A DNA stretch of 64,000 bases from Companilactobacillus suantsaicola (GCF_004745525.1 NZ_RKLY01000002.1:96881-160880), one strand, 5' to 3'. Shown: positions 17,906 through 28,403, numbered from the stretch's first letter. A program made the numbers and translations. Notes: generated from the letters alone by a model not told the origin.

Positions 17906-18294
17906 CAACTATTTCTATTGACATTTCCAAACCGTTTTTGCGTGCCGTTATTTCGGCATTCCAATTTTTAAAAAAATTTCTCCAATCCGTCTTATCCAAA
18001 ATCGGAAAAATTCAAAGTCGCAATTACTATTCTAATATCTAATCGAGGACCTTCGCAACGATTTTTTAAATTTAAAGTCCTTCAAAAAAAGCAAGTGGGA
18101 AACGAGAAATATTTTACTTGACTCGTCTTAAACGTTGTCAGAAGCGTGATTGCTACATAAAAAAATTTATTCAAAAAAATTTTAATTTTAAACCATTTGT
18201 GTCTAAACAAGTCGAAATAACCTCATCAGAACACAGGTTCTCATCACAAAATAAAAGCTAGACCAATTTTAAAAAATGATCTAGTTTTTTATTT
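17906..18294. other. Gene-free stretch upstream of nrdJ
   Basis: AT-rich sequence with no frame, no cobalamin-riboswitch-like box and no tRNA that I can see. It should hold the nrdJ promoter at its left end and the glycosyltransferase terminator at its right end. Confidence 0.5.
18255..18292 (-). terminator. Terminator of the glycosyltransferase gene
   Basis: On the minus strand CTAGATCA pairs with TGGTCTAG around a T/A-rich loop, followed by CTTTTATTTT. Confidence 0.6.
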
Positions 18295-19656
18295 TTAAAT
18301 TTCTTTTTTTCTTAAAGTTTTGTACAAACCGACTCCAGCTAAAATAGCAATGATCGGTAAAAATTCAATTCGGTATCTTCCCTGAACTTCGATCAACAAT
18401 TGTGCAGCCGCAAAAGCAAACAACGGTAAAATCAGCAAATACAGATTATTACTAAATTTGGTTTTGAATAAAGCTAGTGAACCAATCCAAGAGAAAACGA
18501 TTAAAATTATTGACCCTAGATAAGCCAAATAGTCGATTCGTTGGACTGTCCGGGCCGAATGATTTTGACTATAACTAGTAAAATTAGTTGCCATCGTTCT
18601 TGAAGACCAGAGCCCTTCAAGTTTATTGATGAATAAACTCAACCATTTGTTGTTTTGATTCAAATAATTGATTTCTTGATGCAAGGCTGCTTTCTCTTTT
18701 TTAGCCATAACTTTTCTTGGTTTACTAGGATCAATCAAACGGTCCATGTCTGGCGAGTAAGTTCCACTCGATTGATAGTTAAGACCGGTCACAAATTTCC
18801 ACTCGGTGTCATAATTTGATAATCCATAGGCATTCAATCCGGAAGCCTTTATTCCAAATCCGGCTAAAGAAAAGAGCGCGAAGTAAATCAATAAACCACT
18901 GAAAACTTTCAAAAGTCTTTGATAGTTAAATTTACCATTTTCAAGCGATAAATAAATGACCGCAAATACTACAATTCCCGCGATAATTACTGGACCAATG
19001 GGTCTAATCAAACAACCAATCGTTAAAGCAACGCCTGAAAGAAGATCGGCCCACAATTTATTTTGCATCAATAAATAAAATGTTAATAAATAAAACAACG
19101 ATCCTAAATATTGGTTACTAGCCTGACTGTTCAAGGCAAACCAGTCTAAATCGATCATCAAAACTAACACTGATAAACGAGCAATTTTGATATTTCTGAA
19201 AATCTTCATAGCTAATAAATATGTCACCAACAAAATAAGTGCTTGATAAACCACATTCAAAAATTGAATGGCAAAAATATGATAGCCAAAAATTTTCACG
19301 ACTGCTAAAACGTAAACCATATAGCCTGATTGATAAGCAAACCTAGAAAAATAGTCATTATCGGTTTGATATAGTTTATCACCATTGAAAACACCGGGAA
19401 CTCGACTCCAAAAATTTCCAAAGTCACTCACTTGTGTTTTCGGAACAATCAAGATCCAAGTGGTTGCCACGATCATGAAAATTATTATCATTCCTAAAAC
19501 AATTGACCAATTTACTTTTCGATTGGTATCGTCAATTTTCACCAATATGAATCCAGCCCCAATTACCAATAGAAAGGCTAAAATCAACGTACTCCAATTG
19601 AAAGCACGATTAACTAATGCAAAATTTTGAAAATAATACTTGGCCATTAAAATCAT
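18295..19656 (-). CDS. Polytopic GT-C fold glycosyltransferase (family 39-like)
   Basis: About 453 residues with ten to eleven membrane segments. An acidic loop SDFGNFW follows the second predicted segment, matching the DxD/DE-type first-loop catalytic site of lipid-linked-sugar (GT-C) transferases. A later IDLDWFALNSQASNQYLGS region also fits. The acceptor is unknown. The start is uncertain: no ribosome site precedes ATG 19656. The open frame continues upstream with IILKIQKGISRFLLLVLAIF, an excellent first membrane segment, but with no ATG, GTG or TTG before an in-frame stop. ATT at 19728, eight bases after AGGA, is the only well-placed candidate. Confidence 0.7.
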   Translation of the reverse strand: MILMAKYYFQNFALVNRAFNWSTLILAFLLVIGAGFILVKIDDTNRKVNWSIVLGMIIIFMIVATTWILIVPKTQVSDFGNFWSRVPGVFNGDKLYQTDNDYFSRFAYQSGYMVYVLAVVKIFGYHIFAIQFLNVVYQALILLVTYLLAMKIFRNIKIARLSVLVLMIDLDWFALNSQASNQYLGSLFYLLTFYLLMQNKLWADLLSGVALTIGCLIRPIGPVIIAGIVVFAVIYLSLENGKFNYQRLLKVFSGLLIYFALFSLAGFGIKASGLNAYGLSNYDTEWKFVTGLNYQSSGTYSPDMDRLIDPSKPRKVMAKKEKAALHQEINYLNQNNKWLSLFINKLEGLWSSRTMATNFTSYSQNHSARTVQRIDYLAYLGSIILIVFSWIGSLALFKTKFSNNLYLLILPLFAFAAAQLLIEVQGRYRIEFLPIIAILAGVGLYKTLRKKEI

Positions 19657-19823
19657 GACTAAACTAGTAAAAATAGCTAAAACCAGTAGTAAAAATCGGC
19701 TAATGCCCTTTTGTATCTTTAAGATAATGATCCCCGTCCTAACTATTATTAATCATTGTTTAAACAAGTTTAATTTTAGCACGTAATTAGGCAGTTTGTC
19801 TTAGATGAAAGGCTTTCATATCT

Positions 19824-19865
19824 AAAAAAAGTCTAACGAATTTCAAAAAAATTCGCTAGACTTTA
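19824..19865 (-). terminator. Terminator after the small DUF2442-like gene
   Basis: AAAGTCTAGCGAATTT and AAATTCGTTAGACTTT pair on the minus strand (one mismatch), followed by TTTT, 57 bases after the 41-codon gene. Confidence 0.75.
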
Positions 19866-19921
19866 AAAATCTATACTATTTCATTTTAGAATAAGTATTT
19901 TTAAAAAAATGATTACTTTGC

Positions 19922-20047
19922 TTATTTTATATCAACATGATCAAAAAGACTCTTAGTACATTCAGTCGTACCATCATCATAGACTATCTTCATAGTAAAA
20001 TCTGGCATCATTTCAACTGAGACGACTTTAGGAACTTCTTTACTCAT
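19922..20047 (-). CDS. Small protein, DUF2442-like, 41 aa
   Basis: A short frame easily missed by gene finders. ATG 20047 lies seven bases after GGGGG. The product begins MSKEVPKVVSVEMMPDFTMK and ends in SLFDHVDIK. The pattern of a V-x-V strand, PDFTMKIVYDDG and a following acidic turn resembles the start of DUF2442 proteins, which interpret a small beta fold and often accompany DUF4160 proteins. No partner is adjacent. It has its own terminator, so it is probably an independently expressed gene. Identity is tentative. Confidence 0.5.
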   Translation of the reverse strand: MSKEVPKVVSVEMMPDFTMKIVYDDGTTECTKSLFDHVDIK

Positions 20048-20202
20048 ATTCATGCCCCCAATAAAACCTCATTTACACTTGTAACCGATTCCATTATAGG
20101 CCGATTGCAATTTCCAATCAATAAAAAAACACAAAATAAAAAAGGTCCAAACAATAATTTGCACCTAATTTTTAATTTTGTCTCATTCTATTTTCAGAAT
20201 TA

Positions 20203-20535
20203 TTATACTTGTTTTCCCTTAAGAAATTGTCCACCGATGAAATATGTTATCCAAGACATGAATACTGACATACCTGCAAAAATTAACAGAGATGTCCAAT
20301 TATAATATCCACCAGTCAATAACATAAAAATAAAGAACACTACAAAATAAATAATCCAGATTATTTTCTTATTTAAATTAGTCATTATTCTGATCAGTGC
20401 TAATAGAAATATCAATAGGACTTCCCAAGGGAAGTTATTAAATAGACTCTGACCTGTGACCAGATTTCTGGCAAAAACAATTACCAGCCAAAAAACAACG
20501 AAGATTGAAAAATTTCTAATAACTTTATTTTTCAT
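20203..20535 (-). CDS. Hypothetical four-helix membrane protein, 110 aa
   Basis: Four hydrophobic segments (about residues 9-26, 37-54, 58-76, 82-102) with short loops and a basic C-terminus (FLKGKQV). GGAGGG lies five bases before ATG 20535. I do not recognise a family. It lies 35 bases downstream of the lipoprotein gene in the same direction and may be cotranscribed with it. Confidence 0.65.
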   Translation of the reverse strand: MKNKVIRNFSIFVVFWLVIVFARNLVTGQSLFNNFPWEVLLIFLLALIRIMTNLNKKIIWIIYFVVFFIFMLLTGGYYNWTSLLIFAGMSVFMSWITYFIGGQFLKGKQV

Positions 20536-20570
20536 CCAATCCCTCCTTGGTTAATAAGTAATAGCATATC

Positions 20571-21311
20571 TTATTTTTCAAGTTGATTCAATTGGGCTGT
20601 CACCTTTAAGATATTCGGGTATTTTTTAGCAGCTTTATTTTCATAAAAAGCCGGATTATTTAATTGAAATTTTCCGTTCTTCTTAATCCAAAAGGTAGTC
20701 TCCGAATTGGTGATTGGATAATAGTTTTTCGTCGTCAAACCAAATTTTTGATAAGTTTTTCTTTGCCCTTGATTTTCAGGAAGAAAGTTCCCTAGACCCA
20801 TAATCACAGTTGTCTTGATTGCCGGAATTGGAAAAGTTTCACTTGGATAGTAGACAATTTTTTTGGGGTCTTTGAATCCATAACTGGTATAAAGGTCTTT
20901 GACTTGAGCTAGGCCACCACTAAAAGTTGTTTTAACTGTTTTACCAAGTAGTTTTTGATCACCACCAATTACCTTTTTGATATATAGCGTTGCTTTGGTT
21001 TCTGGTGCAATTGACATTCCAATCATTGGCGTCAAATTTAAAACTTGAGCCACGACAACATAGCGATTAGCTTTTTTCAAAGCTTTGAGATTCATATTTT
21101 CGTCGTTGTAGCCAGTTGGAACCGTTGTCAGAGCTTTTTGCATCTCCCCTGACTCAATTACAGGCACATTCTTCAAACGCTTTTGATAGCGTTTTTGATT
21201 ACTTTTCATTTCTACTTTTTGCTTATCAGTTAAAGCCGCCGACTGAGGTTTTTTACTGCTGCAACCTACCAAAACTAGTAAACAAAGCGTGAAGACAATT
21301 AATTTTTTCAT
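20571..21311 (-). CDS. Putative lipoprotein, 246 aa
   Basis: Signal peptide with lipobox LVGC (Cys about residue 17), then a soluble extracytoplasmic domain of about 220 residues without a motif I recognise. The ribosome site is weak; TTG 21317 is an alternative start two codons up. No transporter genes adjoin, so it is probably not a typical ABC solute receptor. Confidence 0.7.
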   Translation of the reverse strand: MKKLIVFTLCLLVLVGCSSKKPQSAALTDKQKVEMKSNQKRYQKRLKNVPVIESGEMQKALTTVPTGYNDENMNLKALKKANRYVVVAQVLNLTPMIGMSIAPETKATLYIKKVIGGDQKLLGKTVKTTFSGGLAQVKDLYTSYGFKDPKKIVYYPSETFPIPAIKTTVIMGLGNFLPENQGQRKTYQKFGLTTKNYYPITNSETTFWIKKNGKFQLNNPAFYENKAAKKYPNILKVTAQLNQLEK

Positions 21312-21365
21312 TCGCAATATCCGTTTTCTTAGACTACTGGCAGTTTAACACATTTTATTTGGGGA

Positions 21366-21397
21366 CAAAAAAAGAGAGTCCACGATGTGAACTCTCA
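21366..21397 (-). terminator. Terminator of ptsHI
   Basis: GAGAGTTCAC and GTGGACTCTC pair (loop ATC, one mismatch) on the minus strand, followed by seven T. Confidence 0.85.
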
Positions 21398-21405
21398 AAA
21401 AAATT

Positions 21406-23130
21406 TTACTTGTTCAAGTATTCTTCAACAAGCTTCTTGTTATCTTCATTAGTGATTGATTCGTTAACGGCACGATCAGCTAATGTAGCTAGATCCTTTG
21501 TACTCAACTTCTTCATCAAACTTCTGACACGAAGTACTGATGTAGCACTCATTGAGTATTCATCAAGACCCATGCTCAATAGCAATGGAAGCATTGTGTT
21601 GTCACCAGCGGCTTCACCACACATGCCGGCCCACTTGCCTTCTTTATGAGCTGATTCAATAACGTGTTTGATCAATCTCAAAATTGAAGGGTTGTATGGT
21701 TGGTATAGGTATGAAACGTGTTCATTACCACGATCAGCTGCCATTGTGTATTGGATCAAGTCGTTTGTACCAATACTGAAGAAGTCAACTTCCTTAGCAA
21801 ATTGGTCTGCAAGAACTGCAGCAGCTGGAACTTCCATCATCATTCCTAATTGAATGCTGTCAGAAACTTCAACTCCATCTTTAACTAACTTAGCCTTTTC
21901 TTCTTCAAAGACCTTCTTGGCATCTCTGAACTCTTGCAATGTACCAATCATTGGGAACATGATACGCAAGTTACCAAAAGCAGATGCACGAAGCAATGCT
22001 CTTAGTTGTGTTCTAAAGATTTCTTGTCTATCCAAACTGATACGGATAGCACGGTAACCTAAGAATGGGTTCATTTCTTCTGGAAGTGGTAAGTATGGCA
22101 AGTGTTTGTCACCACCGATATCCATTGTACGGACAACGACTGGCTTACCTTTCATTCCTTCAAGAACCTTCTTATAAGCCTTGAATTGATTTTCTTCTGT
22201 TGGAAGAGAGTCTGATTGCATGTACAAGAATTCTGTACGATACAAACCAACACCTTCGGCACCATTATCAATAACACCTTGTAAATCATCAGGTGTATCG
22301 ATATTAGCAGCGATATCAAAGTGCTTGCCATCAGCTGTAACTGAAGGTTCGTCCTTTAATTTCTCCCATTCAGCTTTTTCTTCAGCAAATTCCTTTGCTT
22401 TTTGTTCATATTCCTTGATATCGTCATCGCTTGGGTCAACGATTGCGGCACCGTTTAAACCATCAACGATAACAGTATCACCGGCTTTAACATCTTTAGT
22501 AATTGTGTCAGTACCAACTACAGCTGGCAATTCCAAAGAACGTGCCATGATAGCTGAGTGAGCTGTACGACCACCAATATCAGTAACAAAGCCTTTTACA
22601 TACTTCTTGTTTAATTGAGCTGTATCACTAGGTGTCAAATCATGAGCAACGATAACAACCTTGTGGTCGATCAATGCTGGATTTGGTAATTCGACGCCTA
22701 ATAAATGAGCCATAACACGTTTTGTAACGTCACGGACATCGGCTGCTCTTTCTTGCATGTATGGATTATCTGTCATACCTTCAAAGATTGAAATGAAGTT
22801 TTCTGAAACGTCATGCAATGCTTGTTCAGCATTAACATTGCTGTTTGAAACTTCATTTTCAACTGCACCTGTAAATTCGGGATCAGCCAAAATCATCTTG
22901 TGAGCATCAAAAACTTGAGCTTCCTCTTCACCGAGAGATTCTTTAGCAGTATCTCTGATTTTTGTAAGCTCATCATCTGATGTAGAAATAGCATCTTTAA
23001 GACGACTGATTTCGGCATCAGCATCTGAAATACTTTTCTTAGTGAAAGACAAATCTGGTTGAACTAAAAGGTATGCTTCTGCAGTAGCGATACCATCACT
23101 TGCTGCAATTCCCTTAATAGTTTTAACCAT
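21406..23130 (-). CDS. ptsI: Phosphoenolpyruvate-protein phosphotransferase, PTS enzyme I
   Basis: 574 residues. It moves phosphate from phosphoenolpyruvate to HPr in the cytoplasm, the entry step for all PTS sugars. The active-site His is in [12 protein letters not shown] near residue 190. The PEP-binding C-terminal barrel has [21 protein letters not shown] and GMCGEAAGD with the catalytic Cys. Its ATG overlaps the last base of the ptsH stop (TAATG), so translation is coupled. Confidence 0.96.
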   Translation of the reverse strand: MVKTIKGIAASDGIATAEAYLLVQPDLSFTKKSISDADAEISRLKDAISTSDDELTKIRDTAKESLGEEEAQVFDAHKMILADPEFTGAVENEVSNSNVNAEQALHDVSENFISIFEGMTDNPYMQERAADVRDVTKRVMAHLLGVELPNPALIDHKVVIVAHDLTPSDTAQLNKKYVKGFVTDIGGRTAHSAIMARSLELPAVVGTDTITKDVKAGDTVIVDGLNGAAIVDPSDDDIKEYEQKAKEFAEEKAEWEKLKDEPSVTADGKHFDIAANIDTPDDLQGVIDNGAEGVGLYRTEFLYMQSDSLPTEENQFKAYKKVLEGMKGKPVVVRTMDIGGDKHLPYLPLPEEMNPFLGYRAIRISLDRQEIFRTQLRALLRASAFGNLRIMFPMIGTLQEFRDAKKVFEEEKAKLVKDGVEVSDSIQLGMMMEVPAAAVLADQFAKEVDFFSIGTNDLIQYTMAADRGNEHVSYLYQPYNPSILRLIKHVIESAHKEGKWAGMCGEAAGDNTMLPLLLSMGLDEYSMSATSVLRVRSLMKKLSTKDLATLADRAVNESITNEDNKKLVEEYLNK

Positions 23131-23396
23131 TATTCTGCCAATCCTTCCTTTGTCATTGTGTCATCAATAGCTGTGATTGCTTCTTTAGCATCGTCACCAT
23201 CAGCAGTAATTGTAACATCAGCACCTTGGCCAACACCTAGTGACATAACACCCATGATTGACTTCAAGTTAACTGACTTGCCTGAGAATTCGATGTTTAC
23301 ATCTGAACTGAATTTACTTGCTGTTTGTACCAACATAGTAGCTGGACGTGCGTGGATACCTGTTTCTGCGATAATGTGAAAATCTTTCTTTTCCAT
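23130..23396 (-). CDS. ptsH: Phosphocarrier protein HPr
   Basis: 88 residues. His15 in GIHARPAT takes phosphate from enzyme I. Ser46 in LKSIMGVM is the HPr-kinase site that makes the protein a CcpA co-repressor, which links it to the cre-like sites near the sugar genes of this window. First gene of ptsHI, with GGTGAGG-like ribosome site before ATG 23396. Confidence 0.97.
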   Translation of the reverse strand: MEKKDFHIIAETGIHARPATMLVQTASKFSSDVNIEFSGKSVNLKSIMGVMSLGVGQGADVTITADGDDAKEAITAIDDTMTKEGLAE

Positions 23397-23555
23397 AATT
23401 AATACCTCACCATATAATATAAAATTCTGTAGATATACTACAAATATTCACTAATTAATTTACCATTATCTCAAATTTTTCACAAGGGCTTTGCACAAAA
23501 AATCGAGAGATAACTCAAGTGTGATAAGCCGTTTAACGCTTACAACGCTTGACGC

Positions 23556-23569
23556 TGAAAGCGTTTATA
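23556..23569. promoter_or_regulatory. cre-like site between ptsHI and clpE
   Basis: TGAAAGCGTTTATA matches the CcpA consensus TGwAAnCGnTnwCA in 13 of 14 positions. It lies inside a small run of AACGCTT/AAGCGTT repeats 160 bases upstream of ptsH. Confidence 0.4.
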
Positions 23570-23647
23570 TTATAAAACTTTTTCAAAGATAATTGAAAAA
23601 AATATCATTTCTACTATTAAATAAATATTTTTTTAAGATTTCAAGAC

Positions 23648-23674
23648 TTAGCACTTGCATTAGTCGAGTGCTAA
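23648..23674. promoter_or_regulatory. CIRCE element (HrcA operator) upstream of clpE
   Basis: TTAGCACTT, nine bases, GAGTGCTAA. This is the TTAGCACTC-N9-GAGTGCTAA inverted repeat with one changed base. It ends 46 bases before the clpE start. I see no CtsR heptamer repeat (GGTCAAA) in the same gap. Confidence 0.9.
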
Positions 23675-23720
23675 TTATATACTACCGTTGTATCCTGTGC
23701 AAAAGGAAAGGTGGGGTGCG

Positions 23721-25923
23721 TATGCTTTGTCAGAATTGTCATAAGAATGAAGCGACGATTCATTTGTACACGAGTGTTAACGGCCAACGGACAGAAATCA
23801 ATCTCTGTCAGGACTGTTATCAGAAATTAAGAAATCAAGCTAACGAAGGTATGAATAATATGGCACAAAATCCTAACGGTGGATTTTCTAGTTTTGAAGA
23901 CTTGTTTAACGCCTTAAATGGTGCACAACAACCTAATAACGCCTTCGAGCAACAAGGTCCACAAACTCAAATGGGCAATGGTAACGGTAATGGCCGTCGT
24001 CCTAGAGGAAATGGCGTCTTAGATCAATACGGTGTCGACTTGACTGCCCTTGCTAAAAAAGGTCAGATCGATCCAGTCATTGGTCGTGATAAGGAAATCA
24101 ATCGTGTAATCGAAATATTAAATAGAAGAACTAAGAACAACCCTGTTCTAATTGGTGAAGCAGGTGTCGGTAAAACTGCCGTGGTTGAAGGTTTAGCACA
24201 AAAAATCGTTGACGGCGACGTACCGGAAAAATTACAAAATAAACGTGTTATCCGCTTGGATGTAGTTTCACTAGTCCAAGGTACTGGAGTTCGTGGTCAA
24301 TTTGAACAAAGAATGCAACAATTGATCAACGAATTACAAAAGAATAAGGAAGTTATTCTTTTCATCGATGAGATCCATGAAATTGTCGGTGCTGGTAATG
24401 CTGAAGGTGGTATGGATGCAGGTAACGTTTTGAAGCCTGCCCTAGCCCGTGGTGACATGCAATTAGTTGGTGCTACTACTTTAAACGAATATCGGACAAT
24501 TGAAAAAGATTCTGCTTTGGAACGTCGTCTCCAACCAGTTCAAGTTAACGAACCTAGTGTTGACGAAACAGTTCAAATCTTAAAAGGTATTCAACCTAAG
24601 TATGAAGATTACCATCACGTAAAATTCTCAAATGAAGCCATCAAGGCTGCAGCTGAATTATCAGCTCGTTATATTCAAGATCGTTTCTTGCCTGATAAGG
24701 CGATCGATTTGATTGATGAAGCCGGTTCTAAGAAGAACTTACAAATCAATCACGTCGATATGGAAGATCTCGATAATAAGATTTCCGATGCTGAAGTTCA
24801 AAAGCAAGCTGCCTTACGTAATGAAGATTACGAAAAAGCCGCTTACTATCGTGACCAAGTAACTAAGTTCCAAAAGATGAAAGATGGCGCTAAAAACGAA
24901 CCAATTGATAAGAGTATCGTCAGTGAAAAAGACATTCAAAAGATTGTCGAAGAAAAGACGAATATTCCGGTTGGTGAATTACAATCTAATGAACAAGCTC
25001 AACTAAAGAATCTCGAACCTGACTTGAAGGCTCACTTGATTGGTCAAGATAAGGCTGTCGGTGACGTCGCAAGAGCTATTCGTCGTAACAGAGTCGGCTT
25101 TAACAAATCTGGTCGTCCAATCGGTTCCTTCCTATTCGTTGGACCTACTGGTGTTGGTAAGACTGAACTTGCTAAACAACTTGCTCGTGAACTATTTGGT
25201 TCAGAAGACTCGATGATCAGATTCGATATGTCTGAATATATGGAGAAACATTCAGTTTCTAAGTTGATCGGTTCACCTCCAGGGTATGTTGGTTACGAAG
25301 AAGCTGGTCAATTGACCGAACAAGTTCGTCGCAATCCATACAGTTTGGTTTTATTAGATGAAATCGAAAAAGCTCATCCTGATGTAATGCACATGTTCTT
25401 GCAAATTCTCGATGACGGTCGTCTAACCGATTCTCAAGGTAGAACGGTCAGCTTCAAGGATACTATCATCATCATGACTTCAAACGCTGGACAAGGCTTA
25501 CAAGAAGCTAACGTCGGTTTTGGTGCAGAAGCTAGTGGAACTACTAACTCAATCATGACTCGTTTGTCAGAATTCTTTAAACCAGAATTTTTGAACAGAT
25601 TTGATGGTATCGTTGAATTCAACTCATTGACAAAAGACAACCTTCTCAAGATTGTTGACTTGATGCTAGACGATACTAATAAGATGATTGCCGACCAAGG
25701 TTTGAGTATTCACGTAACTAAGGATGCTAAGGATAAATTAGTTGATTTAGGTTACAACCCTAAAATGGGTGCTCGTCCATTACGTCGTGTGATCGAAGAA
25801 CAAATTGAAGACAAAGTTGCTGACTACTTCCTAGATCATCCAAAGGATAAGGACCTACAAGCAAGCATTGTCAAAGGTGAAATTAAAATTTCAAAGTATA
25901 GTGCACCTGATACTGAAGAATAG
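23721..25923 (+). CDS. clpE: ATP-dependent Clp protease ATP-binding subunit ClpE
   Basis: A 733-residue HSP100 unfoldase that feeds ClpP. The N-terminal zinc finger (CQNC near residue 3 and CQDC near residue 29) is diagnostic of ClpE. Two AAA modules follow (Walker A GEAGVGKT and GPTGVGKT) with a UVR coiled segment between them ([14 protein letters not shown]). I start it at ATG 23721, behind a GGAAAGGTGGGG site, because ClpE proteins begin MLCQNC. The longer frame to 23593 crosses the CIRCE operator and cannot be coding. Confidence 0.95.
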
Positions 25924-25935
25924 TGGTGCTAAATA

Positions 25936-25979
25936 AAAAGCCTTGTAGTAATCGTAATTGATTACCGCAAGGCTTTTTT
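25936..25979 (+). terminator. Terminator of clpE
   Basis: AAAAGCCTTG...GTAATC and GATTAC...CAAGGCTTTT pair, followed by T residues. Confidence 0.88.
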
Positions 25980-26053
25980 CGTTTGTTAATGTAAAAGTAA
26001 ATTTGTGACTACAGTCTAATTTGTATCCTACTTAAGTAGTTTTAAGACAGACT

Positions 26054-26221
26054 CTAGTCATCATATTTCCCATTTTTACTGAACAAAAAATAAATTAACA
26101 TTCCGAGCCCGATTAGCGCAATAATGCTCCCGACAACTGGAACCCAATTGGAATACTCGTTTGCTAACATAAGTATCGCACCGCCAACAAATAAAAATCC
26201 GCCTGCTAATAAGTTTTCCAT
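26054..26221 (-). CDS. Small membrane protein, 55 aa
   Basis: Two hydrophobic segments (about residues 5-20 and 26-46) and a short charged tail (SKNGKYDD). GGAGGG lies seven bases before ATG 26221. The longer frame to 26314 would overlap the next gene and has no ribosome site. No family recognised. It follows the PepSY lipoprotein by 79 bases. Confidence 0.6.
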   Translation of the reverse strand: MENLLAGGFLFVGGAILMLANEYSNWVPVVGSIIALIGLGMLIYFLFSKNGKYDD

Positions 26222-26300
26222 TAAATTACCCTCCGCTTTTATAAGATTTATTAGTAATATCTTTAGGCCATTCGACGAAAAAAGTATCAAAGACCTTTGG

Positions 26301-26870
26301 CTAGTCGTCTTCACTTTCGACCTCTAGAACTTTGCCAGTTTGAGAATTAATCTTCACATTGTGCTCGTTACCATCTTTTTTGACCGTAACTTCCCAATAA
26401 GTTTTGCCTAAATCTTTATCAAGACTAAACTCAGTACTAGTTCCGCCACCGACTTTCTTTTCAGCAATCTGAGCCGCTTTTTTAATTGAAATCAGATTGT
26501 CTACGTCCAAGGTCTCTGCTTTTCTAGAAGCGTCATCTTGATCTTCTTCATCTAATTCCTCTTGAGAATTTTGCGAAATTTTCTTATTGCGAGCATTAAT
26601 ATTCAATTGATACTCTTTTTGCTCATCAATTCCTTCTATCTTATAAACTGGTCCTCGATATGATTTTTCTAACTCCAAAGAAGTAATGGACGTTTTAGGG
26701 TAAGTCTTTTGATACAGCTTAATCGCTTCATCTGCACTTACCTTAATCTCATTTTTTAAAACTTTAGACGAATTAGACTTGCTTTGTGTCGAATTACTAG
26801 CGGAATTAGTCGAACATCCAACTAGCAAAATGGACAACATAATGGTAATGAATCCCACTATTTTTTTCAT
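26301..26870 (-). CDS. PepSY-domain lipoprotein
   Basis: 189 residues. Signal peptide with lipobox LLVGC, a Ser/Asn-rich linker, then two PepSY-like domains separated by an acidic patch (QEELDEEDQDD). The first has VSADEAIKLYQKTYP, the second ISIKKAAQIAEKKVGGG, and each ends in a strand like VKINSQTGKVLEVE. PepSY domains are thought to inhibit or chaperone extracellular proteases. ATG 26870 has GGGGGAT upstream. Confidence 0.82.
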   Translation of the reverse strand: MKKIVGFITIMLSILLVGCSTNSASNSTQSKSNSSKVLKNEIKVSADEAIKLYQKTYPKTSITSLELEKSYRGPVYKIEGIDEQKEYQLNINARNKKISQNSQEELDEEDQDDASRKAETLDVDNLISIKKAAQIAEKKVGGGTSTEFSLDKDLGKTYWEVTVKKDGNEHNVKINSQTGKVLEVESEDD

Positions 26871-26972
26871 GATCGAATCCCCCACTTAATCTATTAGATA
26901 TCATACTCTCAGTATACTGAAAATGAGCTCTGACAAGCAACGAAAAACCTCATAAATAATTCTATATTGAGC

Positions 26973-28346
26973 TTAGAAACCATTGTTAGCAGTCATTTCT
27001 TTGAACCACAGGCCACTCTTTTTAACCGTTCGTTTGAAATTATTATCCAGGTCAACGCTATAAAAACCGTAACGGTTGCGATAACCGTTTAACCAAGACC
27101 AACAGTCAACGAAAGTCCACATGTGATATCCGAAACAATTACTACCAGCTTCCATCCCCTTATGAAGCATAGCCAAATGCTCTTTCATAAAATCAATTCG
27201 ATAATCATCTTCAATCATTCCGTCAGCATTCTTAAAACGAGCTTCATCAGCAACACCCATTCCATTTTCACTGACATACCAAGGAATATTCTTATATTGA
27301 TCACGCATCATGATAGCAATATCGTACAAGGCTTTAGGATAGATTTCCCAACCACGATAAGGATTAATTTTCTTGTCAGGCCAATCGTAAGGCTCATACA
27401 GATCTTCTGGCATCTTAGCTGGGAAATGAGGATTTGTTGGAGCTTGAACACGTCTAGGTTGATAATAATTGATTCCGATAAAATCAACGGTGTTGTCGGC
27501 CATCAATTGTTGATCACCCTTTTCAACGGTTGGTAACAGGTCATTTTCTCTCAACAATTCAACTAATTCAACTGGAACCTTACCAAGCACGGCTGGATCT
27601 AAAAAGCTTTGAGTGTTCAACAAATCCGAATCCTTCTTAGCCTTTAGGTCGGCTGCACTTTGACTACGACTGTATGCTGGTAAAACATTTAAAATAATGC
27701 CAATTTCGCCATCAATTTGACTCTTTCTAAATTCACGCACAGCGCAGACGTGTGACATCAAAGTGTGATACCCAACCTGAACTGCTTTTTTCATATCAAC
27801 AATAGCTGGATAGTGGAAACCTAATAAATAGCCACATTCAACGTGAACCATTGGCTCATTGAAAGTTGTCCACTTATGCACCAGATCGCCAAATTGTTCA
27901 AAGGCAGTTTTAGCGTAGAAGGCAAAATCTTCCACCGACTCACGAGCTTCCCAGCCACCTTTTTCCATCAACCACCAAGGCATGTCGAAGTGGAACAAAT
28001 TAATAATCGGCTCAATATTGTGATCGAGCATATCTTGAAAGTAGTCTCGATAAAAAGCCACTGCCTCAGGATTCAAAGTCTTGCCATCCGGTAACAGACG
28101 AGCCCAAGAAATCGAAGTACGATAAGAATTCATCCCAATTTTCGTCATGTTTTCAACGTCTTCATGATACATTTCATAAGTATTAGAAGTATCCTTTGGC
28201 CCTTGATCCTGGTTGAACTTTTCAGGATTCATTTCAAACCATTTATCCCAAGTAGTTGCTGATTTACCATTCAATAAACTGTGACCCTCTGTTTGAGGTG
28301 CGGAAGCAGCAGCTCCCCACAAAAAATCTTTCGGAAAATTAATCAT
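26973..28346 (-). CDS. Glycoside hydrolase family 1 beta-glycosidase
   Basis: A 457-residue TIM-barrel enzyme. The acid/base Glu is in TTFNEPMV, the nucleophile Glu in YVSENGMG, and the N-terminus FPKDFLWGAAASAPQTEG is the family signature. The C-terminal aglycone loop reads CWSWLNGYRNRYG. It differs from both the plain glucosidase FEW type and the usual phospho-glucosidase S/K pattern, so I leave beta-glucosidase versus 6-phospho-beta-glucosidase open. No signal peptide. ATG 28346 has AAGGAGAT upstream, and a cre-like palindrome lies 58 bases further up. Confidence 0.88.
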   Translation of the reverse strand: MINFPKDFLWGAAASAPQTEGHSLLNGKSATTWDKWFEMNPEKFNQDQGPKDTSNTYEMYHEDVENMTKIGMNSYRTSISWARLLPDGKTLNPEAVAFYRDYFQDMLDHNIEPIINLFHFDMPWWLMEKGGWEARESVEDFAFYAKTAFEQFGDLVHKWTTFNEPMVHVECGYLLGFHYPAIVDMKKAVQVGYHTLMSHVCAVREFRKSQIDGEIGIILNVLPAYSRSQSAADLKAKKDSDLLNTQSFLDPAVLGKVPVELVELLRENDLLPTVEKGDQQLMADNTVDFIGINYYQPRRVQAPTNPHFPAKMPEDLYEPYDWPDKKINPYRGWEIYPKALYDIAIMMRDQYKNIPWYVSENGMGVADEARFKNADGMIEDDYRIDFMKEHLAMLHKGMEAGSNCFGYHMWTFVDCWSWLNGYRNRYGFYSVDLDNNFKRTVKKSGLWFKEMTANNGF

Positions 28347-28403
28347 TTTTATCTCCTTATAAAAGTCTTCTTGTAGAATTGTATCAAAGATTGTAGTAGT
28401 TTT

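Noticed and set aside
17830..18294. Cobalamin riboswitch upstream of nrdJ
   Set aside because: I could not find the B12-box or the expected helices; the NrdR boxes account for regulation.
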